DNA of 64,000 bases from Alternaria dauci (GCF_042100115.1 NC_091281.1:1-64000); one strand, 5' to 3'. Positions 43,950 to 58,250 are shown, counted from the stretch's first letter. The notes: generated by a model from the sequence alone, not told the origin. Program-made: numbers and translations.

Positions 43950-45250
43950 ACCTTAGCCTCTACCTCTATTCTACCTCTACCCCTAATAGTAAATCTAGAA
44001 ATTATATTACTTATACCTATCTACTTAAACCCTCTATTATTATTACTTTATATCTAAATACCTCTACTTATACCTTCTCTACTTTTATTTACTATAACTA
44101 TATCTATATCTTATCCTAATTTAATACTATAGCTTAATAGTATATTTAGAAGTATAATATCTTTACTATTAGTTAACTCTATAGTAGCTAGTATAAGAAG
44201 TATAAGATATATACTTATACTATCTATACCTATAAGGTCTATACCTAGTAATATATACTAATCTTATAGTACTACTTCTATCTTTATATCTTAGCTAGAT
44301 TAAGAAATATAAGAGTATAATAATAAGAGTAGTATTAGTAAAGGTATTAGCTAAGGTATTAGTCTTACTAAATTTAAATTAGTAGAGCGCTTTATATATA
44401 ATATACTTTAAATACTACTACTTATAAACTTAGAAGACTTAGTATTCTTAGAAACTAATACTCTAATAGACTCTAAGAAGATTTTAGTTACTAAGTTTTA
44501 TTATAAGATTATTAAAATTAATCTTAAGATATATAATACTTATAACTATATATAGTTTAAGATAGATATCTTTAACTATAAATATTTAGCCTATTTAGAA
44601 GATTATATAAACTACTTTAGTATAGATAGGTTTATACTACTTTTTAGTTAACTTAATAATATTAATCCTAAGCCTATACTACCTAAGTTACTTACTCTAA
44701 CTTATATTAAGGAGATACTTCTTATATATATCTATATCTTTATAGAGGTCTACTAGTATTATAGTCTTTAATATAAGTACTATAGCTATATATATAACTT
44801 TATAGTTAATACTATAAAAGTCTTTAATTAACTACCTCTTCTTCTATCTTATTTTAATATTATTATTCTAAAACCTTTACTTTTAGTAAAGGATAATCCT
44901 AATATAGTTAATTAGTAATTCTAGAAGGACTATAAAGTCTAAAGAGTAGTTATTATATAGTAGATATACTTTCTAAAGGATAACTACCCTAGTTACTTTA
45001 ATATTAAATATACCTCTTAGTTATAAAATAAAGAAAAATACTAAAAGAGTTTAGTATTTTATTAAATTCTTAGAAATAGTTACTTTATTAGTAATAGTAC
45101 TACTTTAAAGCTTATATTATATAAAGTAGACGCTATATATAAAAGGGTAAGATAGTTATAAAGGTAGCTTATATTTAGAATAGAGAATAGTAGATAACCT
45201 CTAGAAGAGAGGTAGAGGGAAGAGAAGAAGATAAAGTAAGAGGAGAGAGA
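43950..45250 (+). pseudogene. Helitron remnant, region upstream of the Rep/helicase (DUF6570-like)
   Basis: Ignoring RIP stops, the plus-strand reading gives a run resembling the conserved block near the start of Helitron helicase polyproteins: LPKLLTLTYIKEILL, then a segment ending NFIVNTIKVFNQLPLL and a following IIILKP. A preceding segment has spaced positions that fit a lost CxxC pair. The family match is from memory of DUF6570-type sequence. No Rep or helicase half is recognised after about 45.4 kb, so it is probably truncated. Confidence 0.55.
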
Positions 45251-46822
45251 GCTAAGAGAGGAGCTAAGCCTAGTTAAGCTTAGTATCTTTTAGGTAGTAA
45301 TACTCCTTTATAAAGAGGAGCTAAGCCTAGTTAGGCCTAGTATCCTCTAGGTAATAATACTCCCTTATAGAAATCTTAATAAAGAAAAAGATATAGAGTA
45401 GTATATATATTATACTAATAGGATTATTAGCTAAAGTTAGTTTTTAAAATAATAAAATAGTTTTAAATCTTATTTATACTACTAATTATTAATATAATAA
45501 TAAGTTAAGGAATAAAATACTTAAATTATAATAGAAAGGGGGTTACTATACTAGTATAATTATAGAAATAGTATTTTAAATTCTATATACTTATAAGGAT
45601 TTTAATAATTCTTTAGTTTTAGTTTATAATTCTTTAGTACCTTTATATTATATACTAGCCTTAACTTTAACTTTAACTTTAACCTTAATAATTCTTTATC
45701 TCTAGTACTTTTATATTAGAGAACTAAAACTAAAGAATTATTTTTTACCTCTAGTACCTTTATATTATATACTAGTTATCTACTATCTTCTAGCTACTAA
45801 TATAACTACTTACTTTATAGTTTACTTATAATAAAATTATACTAATACTTTATTTTTCTTTATTATAGTATTAATAATTCTTTTAATATAGTTTACTATT
45901 TTAAGTATATACTACTCTTTTTACTTTCTCTATTTTATTATATACTTAAAAACTTTTACTCTATTATTTTTTACTAATACTTTTTAACTATTATAAACTT
46001 TTTTACTTTACTTATTTTCTTTTATATAATTTATATTATATAGTTACTTTATTAACTATTTAAACCTTAGTACTATTTAGTAACTTAAGATTAGTTTATT
46101 TTTAATTATTACTATTCTTTTTAAAGCTTTTTTAAAAATTATTACTATAAAAGTTAATAGATTTTTTTTATACTTTTAAATCTTTTACCTTATTAGTATT
46201 AATTTTAACTTTTATTTAAAAGTATTATTAAAAGTATATAATAGCTAAAGTAAAAAGAAGTATTACTTAATTTAAATTAATCCTTATTTAGCTTAACTTT
46301 AAACTACCTTATTTTTTTTTCTATTTAGCTAAGTACTTTTTTTTCCTCTTTTTACTTTAGTATTTACTATTTCTTTCTTACTTAAATAAAAGGTTATTTA
46401 ACTAGTTTTATTTTTATACTTAATATCTATTTTATAGTATAATTAATAAATAAAAAAATAATTTTTTTTTTATTTTATTTTAATAATACTATTATACTTA
46501 TTATAAAAAAATAACCTTACTACTCTACTACTTATATTTTTAGAGTAGAAGATACTTTTTTTTTCTTTTTTTCTTTCTTTCCCTCTAAATTACTAGACTT
46601 TACTAGGAATAGCTTAAGCTATACTTCTAGATTCTACTTAATTTAGTATATAGATAGTATATTCCCTTAAGGTATATAAAAAGAGACCTTTTCTTACTTT
46701 TTTATACTCTTTATCTACTTATTTTTTTTTACCTAAATATAAGCTACTTATATAACTAGTCTACTATTCTATATATAATATTTACTTTATATATATATTA
46801 ATAAAGTATTAAACCTTTTTTT

Positions 46823-47345
46823 TAAAAAATACTAGACTCTATCTTTTCTTAAACTACTAGACTCTACTTTTTCTACTTCTAAAGTTACTCTCCTTTTCTT
46901 ATTACTCTCTAAAATTACTATATATATATAAACTACTAGACTCTATCTTTTCTTAAACTACTAGACTCTACTTTTTCTACTTCTAAAGTTACTCTCCTTT
47001 TCTTATTACTCTCTAAAATTACTATATATATATAAACTACTAGACTCTACTTTTTCTAGTTCTAAAGTTACTCTCCTTTTCTTATTACTCTCTAAAATTA
47101 CTATATATATATAAACTACTAGACTCTATCTTTTCTTAAACTACTAGACTCTACTTTTTCTAGTTCTAAAGTTACTCTCCTTTTCTTATTACTCTCTAAA
47201 ATTACTATATATATATAAACTACTAGACTCTATCTTTTCTTAAACTACTAGACTCTACTTTTTCTAGTTCTAAAGTTACTCTCTTCTTCTTATTACTCTC
47301 TAAAATTACTATATATATATAAACTACTAGACTCTATATTTTTTA
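46823..47345. repeat. About 104-bp tandem array, about 5 copies
   Basis: Units contain AAACTACTAGACTCTAC, TTCTAAAGTTACTCTCC and ATTACTATATATATATA. Spacing of the CTACTTTTTCTA landmark is about 104 bp, with one shorter unit (about 78 bp) lacking an internal segment. It lies in RIP-decayed DNA. Confidence 0.88.
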
Positions 47346-47899
47346 AAACTAGCTTATAGTTTATATAGGGCTACGTATATCTACCTAGATTCTTATATAA
47401 AAAAGCGCACCTCTAAGGTCTTTTCCGCTACCTTAACCCTATAAGGCGAAAATTAAGCTAAAAGGTATTCCTACACTATATAGGAGAGGACTTAGAGATA
47501 GTAGAAAGTTAATAGGGTTAATATATAGAGTAGAAATTAACTCTACTAAGAATAAAAGTAGATTAAATTACTAAGGGGGCTCTTATTCTAGGGGAGAGGG
47601 TAAAGGTTAGCGATATAGACGGGCGTAGCAGCGTAGTAGAGTAGGTAACTTTAGGGGGTAAGTAGCTAAGTTAGCTACTAAAAAGGTAATATAGCTAGGC
47701 GTAGTAGTATAGTAGGGTAAGCGACCTAGGGGGTAAATAGCTAAGTTAGTAGTTAAAGGGGGTAGTTAAACTAGCTAATACTTTATCCTTATAGGCGGCG
47801 AAGCGTAATTCTATTAGGTATCTTAATTTATTAAGTGCCTAAAGGAGTTAAAACACCCTTCTATAAACGTAACCTTAATTTAAAGAAAGATAGCACTCT

Positions 47900-48503
47900 A
47901 GCTATATAGTTAAGGGGGCTATTAGGCTATACTAGTTACTTTATTATAGTAGGTTACCTATAGTTTACTAACTACTATAGGTGTTAGGTTATAGAACGTT
48001 AGCTGTTAGGCTATACTAGTTACTTTATTATAGTAGGTTACCTATAGTTAACTACCTACTTACGTAGTTAGGGGAGGGGAAGTTAGTAGTAAGGCTATAC
48101 TAGTTACTTTAATGTAGTAAGTTACCTATAGCTAGCTACCTATCCTTATTATCTAACTATAGAAAGTTAGCTATTTAGCTATACTAGTTACTTTATTATA
48201 GTAGGTTACCTATAGTTAACTACTTACTTACGTAGTTAGGGGAGGGGAAGTTAGCTATTTAGCTATACTAGTTACTTTAGTGTAGTAGGTTACCTATAGT
48301 TAGCTACCTACTTAAATTTAGGGGTTAAATATTAGTAGTTAGGCTATACTAGTTACTTTAGTATAGTAGGTTATCTATAGCTAGTAATACGCTATAGGTG
48401 TTAGGTTACAGAAAGTTAGCTATTTAGCTATACTAGTTACTTTAGTGTAGTAAGTTACCTATAGTTAGCTACCTACTTAAATTTAGGGGTTAAATATTAG
48501 TAG
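47900..48503. repeat. Tandem array of CTATACTAGTTACTTTA units, left copy
   Basis: About seven units of roughly 75-90 bp, each with CTATACTAGTTACTTTA followed by TATAGTAGGTTACCTATAG, and spacers of varying length. The same units recur at 63165-63480 in the same orientation. Decayed. Confidence 0.85.
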
Positions 48504-48716
48504 TATAGTAGAGTATTTTATTACTAATTCTCTATTAGGAATAGGTGCTTAATATAGTAGGTAGATATAAAAATATTAAAAGGGGTATCTATTATAGTTA
48601 TTATACTATAGCTAAAGGCTATTTAGCTAGTTTCTATAGGGCCTCCTTTTTCCTATACTATCCCTAAGCCTAATAGTTCTTTAATTACTTATACTTCCCT
48701 TAGTTTCTTTACTATA
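48504..48716. repeat. Direct repeat, left copy (partner 62948-63164)
   Basis: About 213 bp, from TATAGTAGAGTATTTTATTA to TTTACTATA, is repeated in the same orientation 14.4 kb away with a few transitions and a short T-run insertion. The pair may be the ends of a large decayed element or an older segmental duplication. Confidence 0.88.
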
Positions 48717-49969
48717 TCCTTCCTTTACTTAAGAAGAAAGCCTCCTCTTCTTAAACTAGAATAACCTTTAGACTTACTACTATATAATAAAACCTATATA
48801 TAACCCTAATAAGTAGACTTATAAATCTTAAACTAGATACTAAAGTCCTCCCTCTTAGTATAATTTACTAACTATCTATCTTATACCTTCTTTTACTACA
48901 TCCCCTAATTACTATTATAATTCTAATTCTTCTCTACTATACTATCCTTATTCCTTTCCTCTTCTCTTATAGTTCTTAGGATAGACTACCTCTTCTTCTA
49001 ATAGTCCTTTAAGATTTATTAGAAGTTACTCTATATTTAACTAAGTTCCTATAGCTATCTACTATTCTTTTTATTTAATTCTTTTTCTACTCTACTTAGC
49101 TAACCTCTATACTATTTAGAATACCTCTACTTCCTTTAATAATACTATATAAATTACCTTTTATATCCTAGGTATATTCTAAATACCCTTTAGTACTAGC
49201 TATAGAACTTACTTTTTCTATAAACCCTAATATTACTTTAACTCTTTTTATTACTAAAGGCCTTTTAGTACCTAGTAACTAAATACTAAATAATAATAAT
49301 ATTACTTTTATTTACTTCTACTTACTCTACTTCTTCCTTCTCTCTACTACTTTATCGCTTTATTCGTATTACCTTACTAGCTTTATTACCCTCTTACTGT
49401 TTCTCTTAACTCTACTATACCTTTATTATAATATCTTTTCTTACTATTAACTCCCCTAAGAAGCTAAAGCGCCTTCGCATTTAGTATAGTACTAGGCCGC
49501 CTAAGGAGTAATCTACTACTACGTCTACGCTACCTAATTCCTCCACCTTACTTACTTATACACCTCTACTAGCTATTACTAAGGATACTATTATAACTAA
49601 GAGGGCTTTAGCGTTAAGCTCTTATAGTAAGTCTAATTCTGTTTCTAATTCTCTACCGTATTACTTAGCTTTACTTATTTAAGATCTTAATAACTAATCT
49701 TAGGGAGAGTAGGACTCTAATAGCCTAGTCTTCGACTAGAATATTTAGGATCCCGTCTTTATAATATCTAGGGGTCTACCTATATTACCTAAGAACGCTT
49801 TAGTAATAGACTATAATATCCTAGATTTCCCCTCCCTTTACCTATTTCGCCGCCGCTATATAAAGCCTTCCTTAATTATTACTAGGGCTGTCTTAGGGTA
49901 AGAACAGGTAAGCGCCACTAATTAGGCTACTATTACCTAGCTCTTTAAGTAGGATAATAATAAGGACGC

Positions 49970-50445
49970 TGTTACAAGGTAACAAGGAATTGCGTCCCTT
50001 TCACGCAGGTCGCATGAAGGAAGACCATCGGGCGGACACGATGGACGAAAGTGGATCTAGGGCGGGGCCCAGATCACGTGAAAGGAATGGCATCCCGCCA
50101 AGACCTGGCCTCCGGGAGGCCAGTGAGGATTGGGAGGTCACAGCCCTCCTAGGCCTCCCTCTTGGAAGGGAGGGTAAGGAGGACAGGACCTAAGGCAAGG
50201 GGTATAAGAATGTGTTAGATCTCATTATTACACTTGTTGTGGTCAACTCAAATAGTTCATCTCTTACACAGATTGTTAACTAGTTATTCTATCGTTTATA
50301 GAATTGGTATCGTTTATCCTTTAGTTACAACGATAACTCTTTTCCACCTGATCATTCCATACGATACCTCACGGACTACCGCTTTAGTCTACCTCGCCTT
50401 AGTACGGACCGAGCCTAGAGAAGTATAGCCTAACCCCGTGTAACA
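49970..50445 (+). mobile_element. Intact solo LTR, 476 bp, with 5-bp target duplication
   Basis: It begins TGTTAC and ends GTAACA and is flanked on both sides by GACGC (49965-49969 and 50446-50450). The paralogous locus at 53441-53460 has the uninterrupted sequence AAGGACGCCTATAATTCT, a true empty site. The LTR keeps normal CA/TG content inside fully RIP-decayed flanks. A TATA-like GGTATAAGAATG near 50199 suggests plus-strand orientation. The parent retrotransposon family is not identified. Confidence 0.95.
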
Positions 50446-53059
50446 GACGCCTATAATTCTACTCCTACGTCTATAGACCTAGTAAATATCCTTTAGACTA
50501 CGCCTTCTCTTATCTAGCCTAACGCTAGTAAAGCTAAACCTATCTCTCCTTTAAAGAGAGTAGTTCCTAGTAGTAGGGGTCCTATTAATCTTAAGCTCTT
50601 TACCTATCCGTCTTCTAATTCTAGTTATAATAAGGTTATAGAGTACTATAAGTTTTAAATTCTATTTATTATCCTTCTAAATATCCTTCTAACATCCCAC
50701 CTTATATAGTTATTAATAATACTAATAAAGTCCTCTCTTATAATTAGATTAGATCCCTCTAACTCTACTTCTAGAGACTTAGGTGTACTAGTTTTACCCT
50801 TAGACCTTCGCTCCTAGTATTCGTAATTCGCCCTAATAATAAGTTTTTAGACTTTTAGGTTAACTCTAAGAGGCTACTTAATCTTCTTCCTAAGTTTAGG
50901 ACTATTAGCGTATACTTCTACTTATCTAGCTCTATAAAGCGTACTGTTATTAATTCTAATATTAAGGCTTTAATACTAAGCGTCTATTAGGGCGCTATTA
51001 CGATCGGCGGCGTTAATAACCCTAATAATATTAGTTATACGTGTAGCCGCTGCAACTCTAACTATTACACTAAAGTTTATAGTATCTACGTTATTATATA
51101 TATTAATAGTAAGCTATATAAGAATAGTATTTACATTAATTACGTTCGTAGTAGCGCCTTAGATACCTATTCTTTCTACTATAAGTATCTAATTATCTTT
51201 TAGATAGCCTCTTCTTTTCTTCTCTATATATTTTACTAATTTAAACTTTTTCTAGGTAACGTTCCTATTTATTACAGTGTCGCTTATATTAGTTAACTCT
51301 CCCCTATCCTTTCCTCTAACATCCTTAATACTCCTACTTTACCTCTCCTTACTCGCACTAGCGCTAGTAAGGCTATAACACCTACTAAGAAACCCCTATT
51401 CGCTTACTCTTCCTTTAGCTAAGTTAGTAAGAAGTCCGCTACTAGCTATAGTCTTTATTTAAGCTAGTTAAATAAGGGTAAGGCTAGTAACTTTAAGCCT
51501 AAGCTTAGCTTAGATACTAATAGTATTATCTCTAAGGATTTAGCTCTTACTAAGCCGCCTTTAGCTAGGGAGTTAAGTAATAATAAGGTTATTACTCTAT
51601 CTAAGCCGCCTAAGAAGGCTACCTATAAGACACCTACTCCTCTTAAGCGCACTACTACTTAAAAGCTAGTAACACTATTACTAATAAAGAAGAAGGCTCC
51701 TTATAAGAAGTCTTTTACTCTAGCTCCTCTAGCTTCTTCTAAGGCTTATTTAGTTTAGCGCTCTCTTTATAAGCTAACTATTAAGGCTCTAAAGGAGTAG
51801 GTTAAAAAGTATAAAAAGGCCTCTCCTTATAAGCGTCTTCCTAGTAGCTAACGTCCTATTAATATTAGTAGTCTTTATTATTATATAAAGTTAATTAATT
51901 CTACTCTTTAGCCTAAGGTTCCTATTATTAAGCCTATTACTATAGTTAAGGACGCCTCTATCGCTAAGTCTAGTAGTAATAGTACTAGTTTCTAGTCTTT
52001 ATTATACACTTCTCTAGGTTTTAGTAGTAAGTAGTTAGCTAGTTATATTACTACTATCCTAATAGGCTTTTAGCTGTAGTTCTCGTAGAAATCTATATCT
52101 AACTATCTTATTTTACTTCTTATTTAGTTTAAAGATATTAGTATTACTTCTAATCTTCTTTTTTTATAAAGTATTTATACTACTCCCTCCCTTATTTAAG
52201 AAATTAAAGGTCCCTTCTTCTTTAAAATCTAGTTTCTAAAGAGTGTTCTAAAAATAGAGTAGACTAAAGGACTAAGTAATTCTATATTTATAATAGGTTT
52301 TTAACCTTAGAGATTAGCGATAGCTGCTTAATAGATATTTATTCCTAAGCTGTAGTTCTATCTTTCTTAATTCTAGTTCCTAGACTTCCTAGGGCGGTTC
52401 TTAGGACTCTAGATTTATTTCTTTCTATTCTAAGTGCGTTCTAGTAGAGTTCTCTAGATATCCTATCTTTTCTAAATTATGTCTAGGGTTATTAGATATA
52501 GTTCTCCCCTAGGTAGTTAGGTTCTACTAACTATTTAGTTAGGTTTATCCCTTATTTAGGTTAAGCGCTCTTTAGCCTTAAATTATATTCTAGTATATAT
52601 TCCTAGTTCCTTACGCTGTGTAGTCTAGATTATTTCCTATATCCTAAGTATATTTTTAGACTTACCTATTTCTCGCGATATACCCTACTATTACTTTAGT
52701 GTTATACTATCTCTTACCTTAAAAGTAAGTCTATTACCTTAGTTACGATAGGCCTTTAGATAGTAAACGGTTAGAGTCTTTTCTATAATAATAATACTAG
52801 CCTATCTATTCCTTACTACCCTTATCTCTTCTTTCTACTCTTCTTTACTGCTTTAAACTTACTTTACTCTCTACTCTCTAACTCTTTCTTTGCGTCCTTA
52901 TTATCTACACACACTTTATAATAATATCTACTCCTCCTTATAATAATACTCTGCCCGCTTAACCTACTACTACTATAGGTTATAGCGCGCTTAGTTTTTA
53001 GTCGCGCGTTAATTCCTGCCTTATACTACTTTTCCTTTCCTTATCCTTAGTTCTAGCTA

Positions 53060-53530
53060 CTAATATCGTTATAACTAAGAGGGCTTTAGCGTTAGGCTCT
53101 AATAGTAAGTCTAGTTCTTATCTATATTCCTCTATACATCGTTCCGCTTTACCCGCTTAAGATCTAAATAACGCTCTATAAGGCTAGGAGGATAACAGCT
53201 ATAAGATTACTAACTAGGATATTATAGATTTAGACTTTAATATAGATAACTAGTCTCCTCCCCTACTACCTAAGAACGCTTTAGCGATAGACTATAATAT
53301 CTTAGATTCCCCCTTACTTCGCCTATCTTGCTACCGCTATATAAAGCCTTCCTTAATTATTACTAGCGCTGTCTTAGGGTAAGAATAGGTAAGCGCCACT
53401 AATTAGGCTACTATTACTTAGCTCTTTAAGTAGGATAATAATAAGGACGCCTATAATTCTACCCCTACGCCCGCTAACCTAGTAAATATCCTTTAGACTA
53501 CGCCTTCTACTATTATTAACGCTTACCGCT
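53060..53530. repeat. Paralogue of the solo-LTR flank, with empty site at 53446-53450
   Basis: It matches about 49580-49969 plus 50446-50520 with scattered transitions (for example GAGGGCTTTAGCGTTA, TAAAGCCTTCCTTAATTATT and AGCGCCACTAATTAGGCTAC). A second block about 3 kb downstream of each copy is also shared (AACTATTAAGGC near 51775 and 54755). This implies two related decayed elements side by side. Confidence 0.88.
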
Positions 53531-55299
53531 TAAGATTTATCCCTAGTCCTACTAGGGATTAGGTTACTAATCTCTAGGTGCCTCCTCTATTACGTTCCTT
53601 TATATCTATTACTATAGAGTTTAGTAAGTTAAACCTTCCTTTTTAGGTCCACCTAAACATTATTCTAATATTCTAATATTATAGTTAAGAATAACTCTAA
53701 TAAAGAGATTACTCTAGTGTAGCTAGCGGGCCTCCTTAAGTACTTCTAGTTACTCTACCTTACTAGTTATTTTCTTAGTCCTATCCTTTACGCCGCTTTT
53801 CTTCCTTCTCTTAATAATACTACTCCTTCTACTCGCCTAATAGGCCTTTAGCTCTTTATTATAGATAGTATTACTATTAGTAAGTTCTTCTAGTTATTTA
53901 GTAGTCGGAAGCGCTATATCTTTAAGCCTCGCCTAGTAGCTTTAATCTACTAGTATCTAGAGACTATCTATACCTATACTAATACTTATAGCGCTAACTC
54001 TAAGTTTAGTAGTGTTATAGAGATATATAGTAATTATAAGAAGGGGTTAGAGTCTAAACCCTTTAGCACCTATACTACCTCTATTATTAATAACCTCTTA
54101 TTTCTAAAGAGGACTTATATAAACTACTATACCATAGGCGCTAAGGCGTCTTATTCTATAACTTATAAGTACTTAATTCCCTCTTAGATACCCTCTACTA
54201 CTATTCTATATAATAATTACTAACTCTATATATATTAGGTTATTCTTATATATATAGTAATATATCCTCTACGTCTACTATCTCTACACCTACCCTATCT
54301 TACGTATTACCTTTACTCCTCCCTTATACTACCTACCCTACTAATTTTACTGCTAAGCCTCTAAACGCTCTTAAGTTATACTATAAGGGGAGCGCAGCTT
54401 AGGTAACTTTAATAGCTAAAGATACTAATCCTAATAATACTAAGTTTAATCCTAAGAAGCGCGTTAGTTATCTTAACCTTAACGTTAAGCTTATAAGTAA
54501 TTAGTAGAAGGACCTCTAAGTAAAGGATCTTTAGTACTAGATTAATAAGCTAAATACTAGTAAGACCTCTTCGTTATCTAAGTTACTAGTTAAGGCTAAC
54601 TATAAGATACTTTCTCCTTATAAGTATATTACCTCCTAAGCTCTAGTAATACTATTACTAATAAAGAAGTAGGCCCTATATAAGAAGTTTTCTATTCTAG
54701 TACCTAAGACTTCTTCTAAGAGTTATTTAGTTTAGCGCTTAACCTATAAGCTAACTATTAAGGCTTCTAAGAAGTTAGGGTTTCTTACTAATAGTAGTAT
54801 TTTTAATAATAATAATTCTAAGGATATTTATTATTATATTCCTAGTAAGAGTAAGGAGTCTAATAAGCCTTTACTATCTAAGAAAGCTAGATATAGTTAA
54901 TCTACTATTACTAGTATTAGTCTTATTCTAGATAGTACTATAACTAATTATAATAAATATAAAATCTCCTCTTAATTCTCTTTTTTACACTTTAAGGGGT
55001 ATACTTAAACTTAGTCTAAAGGTTTCTTAGTAAGCTTCCTTTACTATCCTCTCCTCCTCCCTACTATTCTTCTATATAATAGTAATAGTTTAATAATAAT
55101 ATTATTACTACTTTCTTACTTTAGTAGTAGTTAGTCTTCTTAAACCTAGAGGACTAGTATTTAATAGCTATTTTATAACTAGATAAGAACGCCTAATAGT
55201 TATTTAGGTTAAACCCTAGCTTCTATTATAGTATAACTACTATTATATAGCTTAGTTTAGATTCTATCTTTATAAGATCTTTATATTCTTATTAATTAA

Positions 55300-58250
55300 C
55301 GTCTTAGATTTCCTAGAGTTAGCGTAAACGAGAACTACGTCTCTTACTAGTAGCTAGTTTATTACTTAATTCTAGAATATCCTGTCTATACTATAGTTTC
55401 TTAGTTTTAAGATTATCCTTATCGCTAGATAAATCGCTGCCTATATTAGCTTAATTATCTATAGTCTATTCTTATTAGGTGCGGAGTTAAGAGTTAATTT
55501 CTTCTAAATTAATAATTATACGTTAGTAAAAGATCTTTAGCTAATTACTAGGTATATAACTACGGAATTTAGTACTATCTAATTCCTCTAGTTAGTACTA
55601 TCCTTTTTTACTAGCATTCTTAATACGAAATAGACCTTTCTACTTAGGAAGAAACATTATAAGCGTTAATCTATCGCTGTCGTAGAATAAGTTTTATAGT
55701 AGTACTAAGTTACTAATTAAAAGTTACTTAGACCTAAATACCTTAGAGTTATTAAAATAGTCTTTATTCTTATAGCGTAATTAGATAGTCTAATTAATAG
55801 CTTCTTAGAATTATTTATCTTTTCTATTAAATTACCTAGCTCTTATAGTAAGGAGTATTACTATATTATAAACTTCTTCTTATAGTAGCGTCTACTATAT
55901 AGGTATTAATAGCTTAATTAGGAGTATATATTATTAACTATATACTAAGAATACTAGAGTTTTATTTATAGTATACTTAATAGTTATTTAATCTACCTAA
56001 AGGATATTAGGTAAGTTATCTACTTAGTTCCCTAGAAGCTTCTTTAGGGTAGCTACTATAGGAGTATAACCTTATTTAATTAGACCCTAACCTTAGGGGT
56101 AGTATACGCTAGAGGTAATTTAATTAATCCCCTATTAGCTTTAGAGGTCCTTAATAAGTCCCTTATTCTCTAGGCTACTATTTATTAATATTTTAAGTAA
56201 TAATCCTTATTAGTAGAAGACGACGTACTAAAGGAACTTTAGTATACTTTTTAAGTTATTCTTAGCTAGTACTTTAGCCTCTACCTATTATAAGATATAA
56301 TTATATACTACTACTAAGAACGTCTTACTATTACGCCTAGGTAGTATATATATAATATTAATAGTAATCTATTTAAATAAGATATTAGGTAGCTCTATTA
56401 GCTATAACTCCTCTTATACTATTACTAATATATATAATTAATACTTAGTATAGGATTAGATATACTTCTTAACTTACTTATATTATCCTTTCTAGTAGTA
56501 TCTTACCTACACTTTCCTCTATATCCCTTCCTTACCTTAGTAACTAAACTTATTATAGAGTAATTAAATAATCCTTAGCTAATCTTTTAAGTTATCTATA
56601 ACCTTACGTAAAGGTCTTCTACCTATAAGTATTATAAATAGATAGTACTCTCTAACTATTATTTAAAAAGCCTTTTTCTTAAACTTATAGAATTTAGCTA
56701 AGGAGAGGTATTCTAGGTATTTATAGAATAGGAGCTAGGCTATAATAGCTTATAACTTCTTATTATAACCTTCTACTAATAGTTATTTACTAAATAAAAT
56801 ATCTATATTATAGATACTATACTAGAGTACTAGTACTTCCTTAAAGGTAAGCTAAACTATATTTAGGTATATATTAATAAAGTCTTCTATATCCTCTTCT
56901 AGCTCTTCTAGTAGTTCTTAGCCTTTTAGCTCTAGTCTTCTTAATAGCGTATTAGCTACGACGTTTTTCTTACCTATAATATAAATAATATTAAAGTCTT
57001 ATATATTAAGGAGGGCTAACTATTATATAATTAGGGCTCCTAGTAGGTTAGTAGTACTATATTATAGCTATATAATAAGTATTTTTATATTAGTTTCTAC
57101 TATAAATTATACTATATAGATATATAATTAAAACTTCTTTAGGGTAAGTAGTAGCGCCTTATACTTATATTTACTAGAGTCTTAGTTTCGCTCTATTATT
57201 AACTAAACTCTACTTTTAAATTAGATTAGGTGCTAATAGCTATTTAGACTAATATATATAATAACTATACCCTAACCTTTCTTACTTCTATTAACTATAA
57301 GGATAATTTATTATAAGGGTTTACTATAGTTAATAAATACTAATATAGGGGTTAAAGTAAGCGCCTTTTTAAGGTACTCTATAGCTTACTTCTCTTTATT
57401 AGTCTACTTAAAAGGTACGTTTTTACGTAGTAGCTTAAAGAGAGGAGCTACTATAATAGTAAAGCTAAGTACCTATACTCTATAATAGATATATATACTA
57501 ATAAATATATAGACTTCTTTAGTATTATAGTATTTAGGCTAGTTAGTAATCTTTTCTACTTTCTTCTTATTTAGGTAAAGTCCCTTCTTATTAATATAGT
57601 ATCTAACTACTATTATAGAAGGGTAGTAGAAATCTAACTTATACCTAGATATAGTAGCTCTAGTATATTTAATATCCGCTAATACCTTATTAATATTTAA
57701 AAGGTGTTTAGCTACGAATTTTTAAATACCTAGCTCTACTTCCTTATTATTATACCTTATCTTCGGCCCCTTAATACAGACGTCGTCTAGGTATAGTATA
57801 TAGTAATTAGGGATATACTCTCTATAGATCTTAGTTATAACCCTTATAAACTTAGCTACTAAGTTTATAGTACCTATTAGTAAAGTGTACTATTATACGA
57901 GGCCTAGTAGGGTAGAGAAAGCTATTATATCTCTTAAGTCCTTATAGAGTTTAACTTAATTATACTTAGAGAAGAAGTCTAAGAGACTTATAACTACACA
58001 CCTAGTAAACTCTTCTAAAAACTTATTAAGATTAGGAGGTAGGTTAGTATCTCTTATTGTAACTCTATTAAGTTTCTAAGCGTTATTAATAAGCTAATAG
58101 CCTTTATCCTTCTTTACTACTAAGAACTAAGGATTATAATATTAGCTCTTATAAAGCTCTAGTGTACCCCTATTAATATAATCTTAGATTATTTTAATAA
58201 CTACCTAATAGAGCTTTCGTAGGACTAGGAACTAATCTACCCTCTAGGCT
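55300..58250 (-). pseudogene. Ty3/Gypsy retrotransposon pol, RIP-destroyed
   Basis: Read on the minus strand and ignoring RIP stops, domains appear in Gypsy order. Reverse transcriptase comes first (about 58.2-57.6 kb): a segment fitting N-P-W-F-L-V-V-K-K-D, then TIRDTNLPPNLNKFLEEF, then the YLDD catalytic box at 57782-57793 followed by a KGPK-like run. An RNase H-like stretch with FIDYSKPL lies near 57.2 kb. The integrase C-terminal region (about 56.1-55.5 kb) reads like the fungal Gypsy block with a YG segment, TWQTLPWEEV-like positions and a final L-E-E-L-D-G-T-like run. Protease and gag may lie beyond 58.3 kb but are not recognised. LTRs are not identified. Confidence 0.85.

Noticed and set aside
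45658..45690. Decayed telomere-like TTAACTTTAACTT run
   Set aside because: The six-base period is CTTTAA, not CCCTAA with CpA decay; a simple repeat is enough.
49990..50428. Two short open frames in the clean 476-bp segment
   Set aside because: They lie inside the solo LTR and show no protein-like features.
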